From: Membranipora membranacea
Lineage: Eukaryota > Bryozoa > Gymnolaemata > Cheilostomatida > Membraniporidae
Assembly: GCA_914767715.1 (NCBI GenBank)
Contig: OU612068.1
Coordinates: 25,792,001 to 25,856,000 of the forward strand
Length of the DNA stretch: 64,000 nucleotides
Reading direction: 5' to 3'
Part shown: in pieces, positions 46,614-59,090 of the stretch
Layout: the number at the start of each line of letters is the position of its first letter
Numbering within the stretch: position 1 is the first letter of the stretch
The notes under the pieces: generated by a model
Told to the model about the DNA's origin: nothing
What the model saw: only the letters and a program-made list of their open reading frames with translations
Database searches by the model: none
Made by a program: the position numbers and the translations under genes

Positions 46614-49159
46614 TCATAACTGTAGGGCTTTGTCATCATTCCACTTTTTGTTGAAGTTTTTTATGCCACATTCCGGTATGACAGCTTGTAGCCAGGCTAA
46701 CATCAGATCTCGAGGGGGTATCTAGAACAGTAAAACACAACAGATATACCTATACATACATTTGCAAATTATACTGTTGAGTAGCAGAGATAAATAATGC
46801 CCTGTCGGAAGCTATTTTTTCAATGTTTTTACTGTCAAATAATTTCTCTCAATTACAAAACAACAAAATTTTGAGATTGTTGAGAACATCAAAGGATTTA
46901 GATACACACGTACCTCTGTTTTACCGATCTGATATCTGAGTATATACTGCCATATCAATCCAAGAATGAGCTTTCTACTACCATTCACAATATCCTCAGC
47001 ACCTACAATGTAAAATATGAGTATACACATTGCTCAAACAGACCAAGCAAAAAAATGGAACCGGATGGTCCTGACATATTGATTGTGATTCTCTGGGCTG
47101 AGTTTTTGGATTCATACTTTTGCCGCTAAGCTACTGTTAACCCTCTAGTCTTAGTCATGTGAGTCAATCCACAAAAATATGCCTATCCAGTGACATGAAC
47201 TATGTTTATGAATATCAATGTGGAAATCTGATTACATTGACAATGCAAATACTTTATTCAATGTAACAAAGCCAGTAATGTGTAGAATTATTCCCTATTG
47301 TTTGTTTAGGGTGTCTAAAGTATGCTGTGATTTAAAATATCCTGCTAGATTTGCATCTGATTTCGACCTGACTCTGCCTACCATTCACATCAATAGACAG
47401 GATTATAACCAGGTATGAGAGAGTTCTCATACTCGGAGAGGGTGTTTGACACATAGTTATAGTATGCTGCTGCATCGAAATGACGATTAATTCTATCAAG
47501 TCTGTAAGCCTGCATGTCGAGCAGCTGCTGCATGTGTAGATATATAAGTAAAAGTCAGTACATCTAGCCAGCTCAAGGACACTAAATAGGTCATTAACTG
47601 AACCACGATAACCATTACTTTTCACAAAAGATTTAGCAGTCTATTGAGAACTTATGATGTTATTAGAGTTGTTGACAGCAAACACCCTACCATCATAACA
47701 TATCTGATCTGTTAAAGCTAGATCATGTTCTCTATCAAAAGTATTTCCTACACTGCTATTAAGATATAATTTCCTAACAACAGCAACCAAGCGCATAGTA
47801 AAGCGTAATGTGAAATAATATCCAAGAAAAAGGCTTCCTTCAGTTTACTTCAAAAAGATTTCAGGAACAATCAAGCTTTTCTGATACAATATCACTTCCT
47901 CAACAACAACGTACAAGTTGCTCTGATTACACATATTGAAATCACTGGTTACTCCTTTGTTATCCCCAGTGACATGGTATGCGATTTATTACTAGGTTGA
48001 CATAATTTCACAATAAAAAACCCATGGTGATTACGCCTGTTTGGACCTTTCAACATATGTAAGCTATTTATAGTTACGCTGTCTTTGAAGGTTACACAAA
48101 TTAGCACTTTAGATCGAGTTTAGTCATTGTAATGCCAACAATACTTCAGAGTTGATACGAAGGCCTCACTGATGCATCATGGGAAATCCACTCACCAATA
48201 TTGACAATCTTGATCTTATCGACTTTAGTAGCTTGTAAAGCCAATGTGACATTCTCAGTCATCTGATGCCTATTTTTAGGATTAGCTTTCATGCCTCTTA
48301 TCCCAGGTTTGTTAAAAATGTTGGTTAAAATCGCAAGTGTTGTCTCCGTCCGAGGACAGAGAAATATCAGTGCCTTAAGGGCGCAGCCGCCGTATTCGGC
48401 GCCAAGTTGCTCTCAGTTTGCAGGCAGGTCGGAGCACACCTGGGGCGTCATATGAGCCCAGTAGTCAGTAGACGGCAGCGGGATTCGAACCCAGGACCTC
48501 CAACGCTTGCGCGTTAGGGCAGGCGCTCTAACCAACTGAGCTACCTCCTACAGAGCAGCTACAAGTGCACATAACTTCACTCCGTTGCTGAATTCACCTG
48601 TGAGTTGAAGAATGGAATATATGTACCCATGAAACATCGGGAGTTGGCAAAGCTTTATACACTATTTATGATCATTTCCTACCCCTCGTTAGATTCTTAA
48701 AATAAGGTGCAATATCCTGGCCTGCTAAATCATTCTTCCCCTACAGTTTTCACACAAAGACAAGCATCCTCTTAGTAGGCCTACAGATGTCAGATGTTCT
48801 ACTTGATTGATATTCGTTGATAGTTCTGGATCATAATCAGTCAGAAAAGTGAAAAGGGTTCAGTTACCTTTGAAATAATTTGTCAATAATGTTCTGATTT
48901 TATGAAAAAACGTAGCTCTAATTTGGGCCAGGAAAAATCTTTTAGCTATCGGGTAGTTATGAGGAAAAGGGGGATGATAAACTGAGATAACTGACCATCT
49001 AGTGAGCTGATCTGATATTCTGTGTCTCTTAGCTGCTGATTCACCCAGTTAGTAAATGTATTCTCCTGAATCTTTACCCATTTGTCCTCAAGTAAGGGTG
49101 GAGGTTGGGGTGGCTCTCCTCAGAGCTCATGATCATTGGCTATATAAGAGTGACTGTTC
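46614..49159 (-). pseudogene. Filamin-like CH-domain (actin-binding) gene, disabled
   Basis: Exons on the - strand: 49159-48996, 48597-48196 (split by a SINE), 47002-46914 and 46721-46614. Exon 1 has MSSEESHP from ATG 49130-49128, then after a 1-bp loss in a C run the CH1 start KWVKIQENTFTNWVNQQL. Exon 2 carries FSNGVKLCAL, then past the SINE NIFNKPGIRGMKANPKNRHQ and MTENVTLALQATKVDKIKIV. Exon 3 ends CH1 with EDIVNGSRKLILGLIWQYIL. Exon 4 starts CH2 (DLMLAWLQAVIPECGIKNFN) and hits TGA at 46616-46614 after KKWNDDKALQL. The order and the LILGLIW signature match the tandem CH pair of filamins (known family trait). Phases 1, 1, 0 are consistent. Downstream rod repeats were not found. It would bind F-actin if intact. 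Confidence 0.8.
48340..48561 (-). mobile_element. tRNA-derived SINE inside a CH exon
   Basis: On the - strand the element has a tRNA-like head with A box (TAGCTCAGTTGGTTAGAGCG) and B box (GGTTCGAATCC) at about 48479-48549, then a tRNA-unrelated tail. The expected 3' acceptor strand is absent, so it is not a tRNA gene. CAAGTG lies on both sides (48334-48339 and 48562-48567). Removing the element plus one repeat leaves a 174-nt exon that is an exact multiple of three and reads through the CH domain. Confidence 0.8.
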
Positions 49160-49163
49160 CTGT

Positions 49164-50081
49164 AATCTGAAATATATAGACAGTAACTAGATAACGCGAC
49201 AGAATTTAACGAAGTAAATCACTATCTTTACAGTTATCTGAAGGCCAGCTACTAATGGTAGAGTTAGTACTGCTGAGTGGAGTGCAGTTACACCACTCCA
49301 TGGACCACGTACACTTTGAGTGACTGAGTGTGTTTTTACTGTGTACTAAAAGTGGGGGCCAAATCCCGTTTTCCATCTCAAATAATTATTAATATGTGGA
49401 CACACAAACCTTTGTATACTCTCCAGCATTCACACCTATGTTTACCCTAGGATACATTTGACTACAATTTCCTTTCAGTTTTATCATAGCTATTTTTCAT
49501 TGATCAATGAGGTAATTGTAATAAAACTTTCCAAATTAAAAATATATACCAGCAACATCTTCACTGCTCAATATTACTATTTCTACCACACATATTAACA
49601 TTAGGATGAGGATTAGCTTCATAATTCTCTACTATATAATTAACTAAGCCTGCCATCCGTCTTAAGTTAGTCCTGTCAACATAAATATACTACATTAAAA
49701 CACAAAGCCGTGCACTCGCAAGAACCCAACCCAACCTCATCACTACTCATAACTGTCCAATTGACCATCTGTAATATTCCACACCAGTCATTTAGCTAAA
49801 TTTTTTATAATTTTTATTTTATTTTAATACAGCATGTTAAATGGTCATTCATAATATGCCTGCAAACAGTAAAACTAACTTACTCCAACATTATGCCTGC
49901 AAATATAGGCAATTTATATTTTTCTTTGTTTAATCTTAAATAAAGATTTAACTAACACTAACTAACTAAGCCTCAAATTGATGACATAATCTGAACAAAA
50001 TTGTTGGGGATGTTTGGTTTGACGAGAGTTTTTAAACTCAGTCATGTCAGATAAATATTAGGGGCACTTGAGGTATCTTAC
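49164..50081. other. Spacer between the two - strand pseudogenes
   Basis: No exon seen. It includes an AT-rich stretch near 49800-49990 with two ATTATGCCTGCAAA-like repeats (about 49854 and 49893), possibly the 3' end of an old retroelement. Confidence 0.35.
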
Positions 50082-51076
50082 CTTGTTTTGTGAGGGGATA
50101 AATCCAATTCTTTTCCTCTGAAAATGCCAGTAATAAATAGATGTATGGTAATATCATCTTTCTAGGTTGAGTGCAGTTGGCAATGAAGACAAAATATTGT
50201 TCATCAATAAAACTTTGACGTCACAATTAAGCAAAGCAGCATAAACAATAAGATTAAATTATATTAATGTAATTAAAATAAAAGTATAATAATATCATCG
50301 GCAGATTAACGATATGTTAGCTATCTGAGTCATGTAACCAAAGTCCTTTCTTTGCTGTCCATATATAGCAGTTGAATAAGTATTAATGAGTAAAGGACCT
50401 TCACATGTCTTCCTCTTCACTTCTCTACAAAAAATTATTTTATTTCTATTATGTATATCAAAGTAATTCAGTACAGCATGTTTTTTGATTGACTCAACTC
50501 TACATCAATTTGACCTGACAGCACATTTGGTGTTTTGTGATAAATATCTATAAATATCGATAATAAACTAATATACTCATTTGTGTTGATGAATAACAAA
50601 ATCATGAAATTGTCTTACTGTAGTGAGTTTGAATAAAGCAGCTACACGATGTCCATGCACAGCCACCTTGTCTCCTCTTACACTCACATCAAACAATAAA
50701 CCCTCTCTACCAGCCACATCACTGAGTGCTGCATGTGTGAGTTCTCTGATCAGGTTACCTGTCGGGTAAATTGGTTTTTTTAACTCATCAACATAATAAA
50801 TGTATCATAATTTGCAAGATGCCCTATATATGGGGGCATCCTAAAGCAACTAACAAGCGCACGTCATGTATGTCAATATAACATGTCAAATATTTCAGCT
50901 TGAATTTGAATTCAGCATATACATTACAGGTTCATGTTGGTGATATGATTTCAAATATGATATAAAATACAAGGGATATTTAAAAGGCACAGTCCTATCT
51001 AATCCATCTAATCTAATCTAGTCCATCTTATCATTGTCTAAAATTTCAAAAATGCCAGTAAATACTCAATGTTATA

Positions 51077-51375
51077 TAAATAATTATATTTAGTCTCCAC
51101 ATATTACACACTTGTGGTGTTGTAAAAATATAAATGATATGATATGATATGATATCATACATATATCATTATTATATACATAATTATTCTTAGTCTCCAC
51201 ATTTTTCACACTTGTGGTATTGTAAATATATATTTATATATATACATGGTGCTCCAAATATATATTCAGAACACCAGAAGTGTGTTATATGTGGAGACTA
51301 ATTATAATTATGTATAAAATGATATATGTATGATATATATGATATATATGATACATATATATATATATATATATA
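51077..51375. repeat. Tandem and inverted repeats with AT microsatellites in an intron
   Basis: A block with TAGTCTCCACAT and CACACTTGTGGT occurs twice directly (about 51090 and 51190) and once inverted (ACCAGAAGTGTG with ATGTGGAGACTA, about 51275-51302). A GATAT run (51136-51156) and a long AT run (about 51330-51375) lie between and after them, directly before the donor of the neighbouring exon on the - strand. Confidence 0.75.
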
Positions 51376-54300
51376 GTACATCACTTACCTTGTGGTGAGA
51401 TCTGGTACATCTTCTCCTCAATATCAGACACCACATAGATGAGCCCAGACTGATCTGATGTTATACTCATAGGATTCCTCAGATCTGTACATCTCCACAC
51501 AGGCTCATGTTTATCAGGCTGTAGTTTGTACTTCCTCACCTCTCCTCCTCCCTAGTAGTTAGACATGAGTACACTGTCATCACCTGGTAGAATGTGTACT
51601 CCCATAGGACTCCTCATATCACTGATGTCGATGTTATACAGACGACGCCCTGTGATAGTGTAGATCATCAGCTGTTTACTCTCTCCGTCTATATCTGCTA
51701 TTCTACTGTCTGATACAGAGGGGTAACTGAAGGAACCTCTATACTGATGAAGCAGAGTGTGCTGAGGATCACTCTCTGTACCGATGTATGTGCTGAGTTT
51801 ACCCTCATGTGCCACCTTAGTGATGAGTTTATCGTTTAATTAAGTGTAACAATAAACTGACCTGAGAAATATGCAGAATCTAAAATGACAATAATATGAT
51901 GGTGATAACTTATGATGATACGAAAAAAATCGTTTAGCATACCGGTATGGACTAATCAATAAAATATCTTTTGTTATCATTGTCATTAAATTGTTATTAT
52001 TAAAAACTGAAACATTTCAGTAAAGTGCAAGTTAAAATCAATTTCTAATACCATGTTAGCTCAAAGGCTTTATCATGCTATTGGAAGATAAGTCAAATAC
52101 TTTACCAAACCGACATTTACCTATATTCACTGAAATATATGTGATTCAGTTTCAAAAATAGGATTAAATTTAAACAATTTGGATTGATGATATTCATCAT
52201 AATGAAATGGGCATATATCACCCGCATCATGCTCCTGACAATTAACCATCCATATTTTACCAATAATTTGGAGTTGTGACGCCATTAAACAAAAAAGTGG
52301 ACAGCTCCTGTTCGTTAGCAATTTTTCAATCAATTTAGGCCATAATGGTTGAGCCAGGCAAAGAAATCACCTCACCTTTTATGCATTTTAGGTCGATAGC
52401 TAATTTCAATTTCTCTCTCAAAGCTGCTGTTTCTATGTGTATTCCATTCGCTTCCTGCCTCAGAGCCTCGCTCATTTCACTAGATCCAATAGCAGCAAGA
52501 GTTTTACTCCTCTCGGATAGAACTTCTGCGTAGTCTGATTTTGCGGGACAGTTCTCAAGACGTGATTGTGCCTGTCTGTATGAAGCGTCTGCTCTCTCGA
52601 AATCTTTCTCTTCAAAATATGCTGCCCCATCTGCTCGATAGGCAGCTGCTGCCTGGATTGGACACTTCTGTTCTTCAAATACTGCCCAAGCTGCTGCATA
52701 CAAGTCATGTACAACATCTCTGTCCCCTTCACTCCTTTTAGTTATATCCCCCGTCGCTTTGTAAAGTTTCCCATAGTTATAATGTTGTGGGTCATGGTAA
52801 ACATCATCCATCTTTCTCTTGGTCTGTTCAAACCATCTTTCTGGCTCATCTATAATTTGATTACTCACACCATCATTGTGTGTGATACCGAGCTTGCGAT
52901 CTTCAGGTAGGTCGGTTAGTGCTGCTTCTCCCTGTCCTTGTGAGTAGCAGGTCGCTTCGCTGAGAAGAACTTCACACCCTATCTGATTTGCTTTATCTGC
53001 AGAAAATGGTGACTGTTGGAGAAGTTTAAGTGCCTGCTGTAGATATTGAGGTGCATTAAATATTTGGCCAATGTCATGTAAAATTGTTACTCGCGTAAGA
53101 CAATCAGAATCACTGTCGATTACCATTCTCAGACCTAAGGAGCGTGCCTTTGTGAAATATGCCTTGGCTAATACTGTGTTACCAGATATGTTGAATATTT
53201 TCCCCTAACTCATAAGTACAGTGGGCTATCTCTCTGGAAGGGTTGCTGAGAAACTCATTATTGATTATCATATCCACACTTTTCATACTCGATGAGCAGT
53301 TCATCACATCTTGTCTTTCCTCCTGTTGCCTCGTGTATCAGGAGGTCCTTGAGTGCTTCAAAAAGCATTGGTAGTGGATTTCCTTGGTCCTCATATAATC
53401 TTGCCTGTAGGATAGCCATTTCCAGTTTGACCAGAGCTTTCTCTCTACCCAAGCCATCTATTAGTTTGGAAAAGCACTCAACCTCCTGATAAACGGTTTC
53501 TGCTTCTTTTAACATATCAATCCCTTCATAGCACCTAGCAAGTCCACGGTAGATCTCGATTCTGATTCCACATTTCCCTGAAAACTGTTGACTTCTGTGT
53601 TTGAGCATCATAAACAATGGCAGATCCTTTTTGTATTCTTTCATTTGAAGATGCGACCTGGCAACAGCATTTACAGGTTTAGAATCCAATGTATGGAAAT
53701 CTAAGTTCTTAGCTTCTCTAATTGTATTCGTCCAGTGGCAAGAGTAGAAGTTGGCTAACAGTGTCTCGATCTGTCCTCCACTGATCTCTCTCTGCATGAG
53801 CTCTCTTATTTGTGAACTGGTTTGCCATCTTATCATCGGAGTTACATTGTTCTGGAGCATCAATATGCCTTAACATACGAGGTAGAATTCTTCTGTTGTC
53901 ATCTGCCAGCTTTCTACTGTACTGAACACCAGTTGTGTGTTAGAGTTTCCATGGCTAGGGTGGGCATCTGTTTTGCCGCCTCTGATTACTTGAAAATCAC
54001 CTTTGCATGAATTCATGTCCAGATAGCACTTGAGTCGGGCGAGACATGCTCTCACCAGTGTTGACTGCAGGTAACTGCAGAAAGATATACCAGGCCAACA
54101 ATCTATAGTATTCCATGAGTCATCAGCTGACTCACCAAGTATGACTGAGAGTGCTACAACCAAGAGGGATGGGAACCTATAGACCAGGCTTTTGACATTC
54201 ATAGAGAACCCAGAAACATACTCATCAAAGTCAGGAGAGACTGCATGCCTTTTCAAATCACTAGCGAGCATATCTATGATATCTATGTTAGCCTGTAGCC

Positions 54301-55938
54301 TTTCATTTGGCAAATTTTTTTCGAGTTTGCGTCTACTAGTAACAAACCCTGAAAGCGATCGATCCCATCTTTTGTGGGAATAAATGAGCTTTGTGAATGA
54401 CAGCATTGCTGTGAGGTCACCTCTTGAGGCATCCTCAGCTGGATGATTCAGTTTTTCTTTGTAAATCTCCAACAGCTTTGGAGTAGTTGCTATGAAAATG
54501 TTCGGGTTAGATTTCTTTCCTGTTGGGATATTTCCTGATGCCTCGGTTATGCCATCAATCTGGCAACCTTTCATCCTGCCATCAACAAACCATCCTTTCA
54601 ACTCATTTATATCTAAGGAACTGAGCTTTGTTTCACGTAGAGATCCAAAAATGAAGTATGTCATAACAGCAAGACGCTCAAAGTACTTTTCGTATGATGA
54701 ATCTTCTATGAGGAACAGATACTCTACATCTGAGTAGGGAGTAGCTTCCCCTCTGCCAAGAGAACCAACTCCAACTGCAGCAAAGCTTCAAGGGGGTTTA
54801 TCTACCATAGATTCATTGGCGGTTTGTATCACAGCGCGTGCGAGTCCCAACATCAGGTTATTCGATTCTGAGACCACCTCTTTACCTTTCTGGAAGCTGT
54901 CAATTTGGGCATCATGCTGCATGCCAAGTTGTTGGTTTATTTGGTTTACCCGCTGCCGTAAGGTCTTCCTTATGGACAGAAGCTTGGTTTTTAGTTTTCC
55001 CACATTGTTATAGAACTTTCCCTTTGAACTCTTGTTGTAAGGGCCAAGATAATCACTGATTGGGTTCCAAGCCATGATGTTCCACGGATCTGTTGGTGAT
55101 GGGGAGAACTCTACTGCTGCAGAATTGTAGAGGGAGAATGCCTAGAACATACAAAATGGGTTGTGTGTGTGATATTCAGGATTTACCTCCTACCCTAAAG
55201 AGACCGGAAAGAGAGTGACGTAAACCGCGGAGACTTGAGCTGCCCTTGATCATCAGATCTTCAGAGAGTAAAGGTGCGTACTATTACTCTCTTCAATTAG
55301 CCTAGTATTGCATATCCCAAGTAGGGTTGTGTTGCCTACTTCACAGTGTGAACACTACTTTCTCAGATAATGTAACTATTATTCTGCTCACAGTTAATTA
55401 TTTTTCAGAATTTTTAGTGAAGCAGCTCCTTTAAATATGAGAAAATATTTAAGAGACAAATGATGATGAGCCTTACTTTGAGAGCATCCCTCCAGTTTTT
55501 ACTTTCAGCAAATCGTCTCTCATATGTCTCAGCTAAATCCTTAAGGAAAGGCTCCTGTGACTTGAAATCATTTATACCATTTCTCATATACGACTGCTGG
55601 AAACTTGTCCTTCCATCCTCTGATTTTATAACCTAAATTAAATGGAATCAAGCATGAGTGGTACCAATAATCCTGCAATCCTAGAAGTTATAAAGGGACA
55701 TTCAATGTTGTTTTCACACAGAAGCTACAATTCAAAATTAGACTCTGTGGCTACAAAAAGGGAAAGGCAATAGATTAGAATTGAGTAAATATCTAGCTTT
55801 TGAAAATAAGTTAATGATATATGAATCTTTTTCCTTGGAAAAACAGCTGGTTTCTTTTCTCATTTGCAAACCAGAATGTCAATTCATTTTTTATTATGCG
55901 TAATGTAAGGAAAGAATCTCCAAGAACTTCTGACACGC

Positions 55939-56157
55939 TCATCTCTGACAGAATGCAAACATGTCTTTGACTTTGTTAGGGTTACAAAGCTCAAGAAACC
56001 GAATCAGCATCCACCAGTAAGACTCACAAAGTAATTCATGTTCAGCATTGAGAGACTCAAGAGTAAATATATTCACTTTAGTTATTGACTTGTCGTTTTG
56101 GCAGACAAACTTTGCCTTCTTATAGCAGGCAAAGACTGACTTTTTAGTCTCCAACAT
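55939..56157 (-). pseudogene. Possible further exon of the nucleotidyltransferase-TPR gene
   Basis: A frame of 72 codons reading ACYKKAKFVCQNDKSITKVN and LNAEHELLCESYWWMLIRFL has coding character and lies between exons 1 and 2 of the gene. Its downstream end runs into TGA with no donor, while another frame continues open (MSVSEVLGDSFLTL), so it may be an exon broken by a frameshift. Boundaries not fixed. Confidence 0.4.
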
Positions 56158-57639
56158 ATTACCTCTCTTATACTAACTTTAATAGTTCCTAGGGTGTTGA
56201 TTGTTTCTAAGTGAACCTGTGCGGAGCTTGAAACTATTTTTTGTAAACATTTGGGTTAGAAAAGATCTGGGATTGAGCTCACTGACCGGGGGTTGAAATC
56301 AAGCTATTTGTTTGTTCAAGTAGTAGCAGCCAGTAAGGCCATTATACTGGTGGTAGAGTTTGTCGGATTTGAGAGAAGAAGAGATGGCTCCTCTTCATAC
56401 TCATCCTCATCCCCACACCACAAGCCACTCCCCCCACCAACAGTATAATAATGTAGTCTATGCCTTGAGGCGCAATCAAGGGACTACTAGTAGTGTGTAG
56501 TGACATTGACTGGATCTATATTGACTGGGTATGGCATTTGATTCCATTTTGGTTTGGCATGCAAGCATCACTCATTGGGATATGATTTGGGTATGGAGTT
56601 GAATCAGAGAGGTAACAAATACTTGGTGGAATGAAGAAAATGTAGGCCGAATCAGGGGAATTTACTCAGTTTTGTTAACTTTATTGTGGCTGTAACTGTA
56701 GCATAGCCTGGTGTAACATAATACGATCCTGGATTCTCAATTTTATACACTCCCTTTGCTGTATTTCACATCTCCATTGCTGTGTACACAAAACTTTCCT
56801 GATGATTCAGATATTAAGATATTCCATGGCAACAAAATACTTATTTCCCAAGCTGAGTGAACAGTTACTATCATATTTAAGTACCTCTTGGATATCAGCT
56901 TCCGGTGGCTCGCCTCTCTTTGGTTCCATGATGACTTGACTTTCTTTCACATTCCCCTGCACTGTGAAATCTTGTACCTGTTCAGCTGTTGCTATATCCT
57001 TCATACGCATACGCTGTAGTGTCTCATTTAAAGTAAGGTCTCTCTTTTGCTGTATCTCAATGCTTAGTGTTTGGTCACCCATCCCAGCAAGTAGTTGTAT
57101 CAGTATCATTTCATGTCTCTTACACTCATCCCATCTGCCACATTGCAGAGCGAGTCCACAAACCGCAAGAATATACTGGTGATTACTCTCACCTTGGAGC
57201 TGTGTTCTCCTACTTGACTGTTGAAATACTTGGTTATGTGAAATTTGGCAACGAAATTCATTTAGGCAATCAATCATTTAAACAGTATCCAGCCTCCTAT
57301 GATGATTGATCGACAAAATAACATCTCATCATACAGGCATGTCATATCACCAAATTTAATTCTAAGTAATGATGAGGGCAACACAACAAGGGTTGGTATC
57401 AGCAGTCGCTCGGTTTGATTTGTCTAAGCATCGGATTAATAACACCCACTGCTATCGCTGCAACAAGCCCTTCATGATAGGTTTGTTATGGTAAACACCG
57501 CTGTAGGTTTAAGATATACCATATAACTGATGATCAAACCCATTAGGCAAAGGCTGCTGCGTCAGTATATGTTTCCATCAGTCATCTCTCCTAAAAATTT
57601 GGAATTGGTACCTTTACTTGATGCATTTCCATTTGTAAT

Positions 57640-57730
57640 TACCACAGGCCTCTGGCGGTGGCGCTCTGCCCCAGACCCCGTCGGGGCCTCGGCGGTCCCC
57701 TGGGCCCCGTCCTGGTTGGCATCCCCCTAC
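57640..57730. other. GC-rich patch in AT-rich surroundings
   Basis: About 90 bp rich in C and G (GCCCCAGACCCCGTCGGGGC), ending sharply in AT-rich DNA. Open on both strands but with no recognisable domain. Its composition is unlike anything nearby; possibly part of an inserted element. Confidence 0.4.
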
Positions 57731-59082
57731 CTCATTTTTTCCACATCTAACACTGTATATGGCCCTAAACCAGACAGTTTTTATTATAAACACCACGCTG
57801 TATATGAACTTTGTGCTGTCCCGACCTGATTTGTCAGATAATAACTAGCTCTTTCATGCTACACATCCAGTATCTTTATTTCCCTGATGAATGTGACGAG
57901 CCGTTCAGGTTTTGAATATGCTGTGATCAACGCATACACCAGAAGATATTTTCAGCTCATTGAAATATTGGCTAAATTTGACTGTTGGCAATGACATTGA
58001 TATTTGTTTCTAATTCAATGCCATAATTGATTGATTATATTTAATGTCTCAATAGTTTGGCTAGTAATATCTAAAGCCTATCTGTTTGTATTCCTGTACT
58101 GTATAAAGGTTGGTTTTAGTCCGCAAATAATTTATATCAAAGTTATATCTAAATATTCAGCTTTGATGGAGGTATAATCACCTTCAGATCCTTGCAAGTT
58201 ATGGCAAAGCATCAAACAATGGATTGATCATAGCTAATTCGGTTATAATCGGTAAATCTGTCTGGTAAACAAAGATTATAATCTGACCAATTTCATGACT
58301 GATGACTGCAAGCTTCGATAATAACAAAAACATAAACAAAATCATACTAAAAATGCCTAACAATAAAATCAGAATAGCATAAAGATTGCGTTTGGTGTGA
58401 GAATGCATACCTTGGTGTTCACTGCCGGATATACTATAGGGAAGCCACCATCTGTTTATACAGAGCGTATGTTACACCTGGTGGCAATCTGCTCGAAATC
58501 ATTTCAAATGGCTTTATGAATTATGTAGGTAGTGAAACCTGAATAGTGGTATGGGTGACTGGCCCATGGCAGAGGCCTACGGCATGATAATGGCTTCCTC
58601 TTGTGCAGCTACAAAATCTTAAGCAATCTAGCTTCTATATAAGGTACCACATTGATGGGAAACAATGAATGGGTATCCGACAATGCAACATTTCTCAGTC
58701 AGATCTTGTCAATGATGAATTATCCAGATTTCGTTTTTGCAGCGTAGTTTGACCATTTTCCATGACAACGGAGCAGAATACTAAGACTAGAGAATACCAC
58801 CATAAATGGTGTAGAGTGCGTTTTACACTATTAATGAAATTGGACACCAAAATATCACTTAGTCAATTCACTGCTAATAAGTATCTAATCTGCATAAATA
58901 CCAAAGTGCTGTTAATTCTTCATCACATTTTCTGCAGTTATGGGGATGTATCAAAATTATTATTCTTGATCCCTCTGTGCTGCCGAGCAGGGATCACCGT
59001 CTTAGGCAGGAAGGTTCATGGTGAAAGCCTTACTACGTTTTGTATCTTGTTTGTCTACATATTTACTAGATTGTACTTTAAG
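57731..59082. other. Unassigned region
   Basis: No supported exons. A weak open frame (58762-59115) reaches into the transposon at 59091 and is not conserved coding by any sign I can see. Confidence 0.4.
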
Positions 59083-59090
59083 GTTATAAG

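Larger units (their letters stand above)
50082..57277 (-). pseudogene. Nucleotidyltransferase-TPR-propeller gene, several stops and frameshifts
   Basis: Exons on the - strand: 57277-56885 (start MIDCLNEFRCQ), 55632-55477, 55141-52376, 51861-51389, 50758-50619 and 50117-50082, with matching phases and GT..AG borders. The big exon holds a nucleotidyltransferase motif GSLGRGEATPYSDVEY (54766-54719; G-S then D-x-E, as in DUF294/GlnD-type enzymes), then helical TPR-like repeats (KTLAAIGSSEMSEALRQEA, AAYRADGAAYFEEKDFERAD). The last exons read like an NHL-type propeller (GTESDPQHTLLHQYRG, NPMSITSDQSGLIYVVSD). Lesions: in-frame TGA 54790-54788, TAA 53872-53870 and TAG 51554-51552, frameshifts near 53285 and 53203 (a C run), and an extra 5 bp near 51838. 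Every segment between is well conserved, so decay is young, or the assembly is faulty. Such proteins may act as intracellular signalling or sensor proteins; that is inference. Confidence 0.75.

Noticed and set aside
48479-48549. Functional tRNA gene on the - strand
   Set aside because: A and B boxes are good, but the sequence after the T arm does not pair with the 5' acceptor strand, and target duplications show a SINE.
54788-54790. In-frame TGA as selenocysteine
   Set aside because: TAA and TAG also interrupt the same gene in frame and there are separate frameshifts, so decay or assembly error is the simpler reading; no SECIS-like element was sought successfully.
50082-57277. Alternative genetic code with reassigned stops
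   Set aside because: The cassette genes use normal stops at conserved positions, and the gene also has frameshifts, which recoding would not explain.
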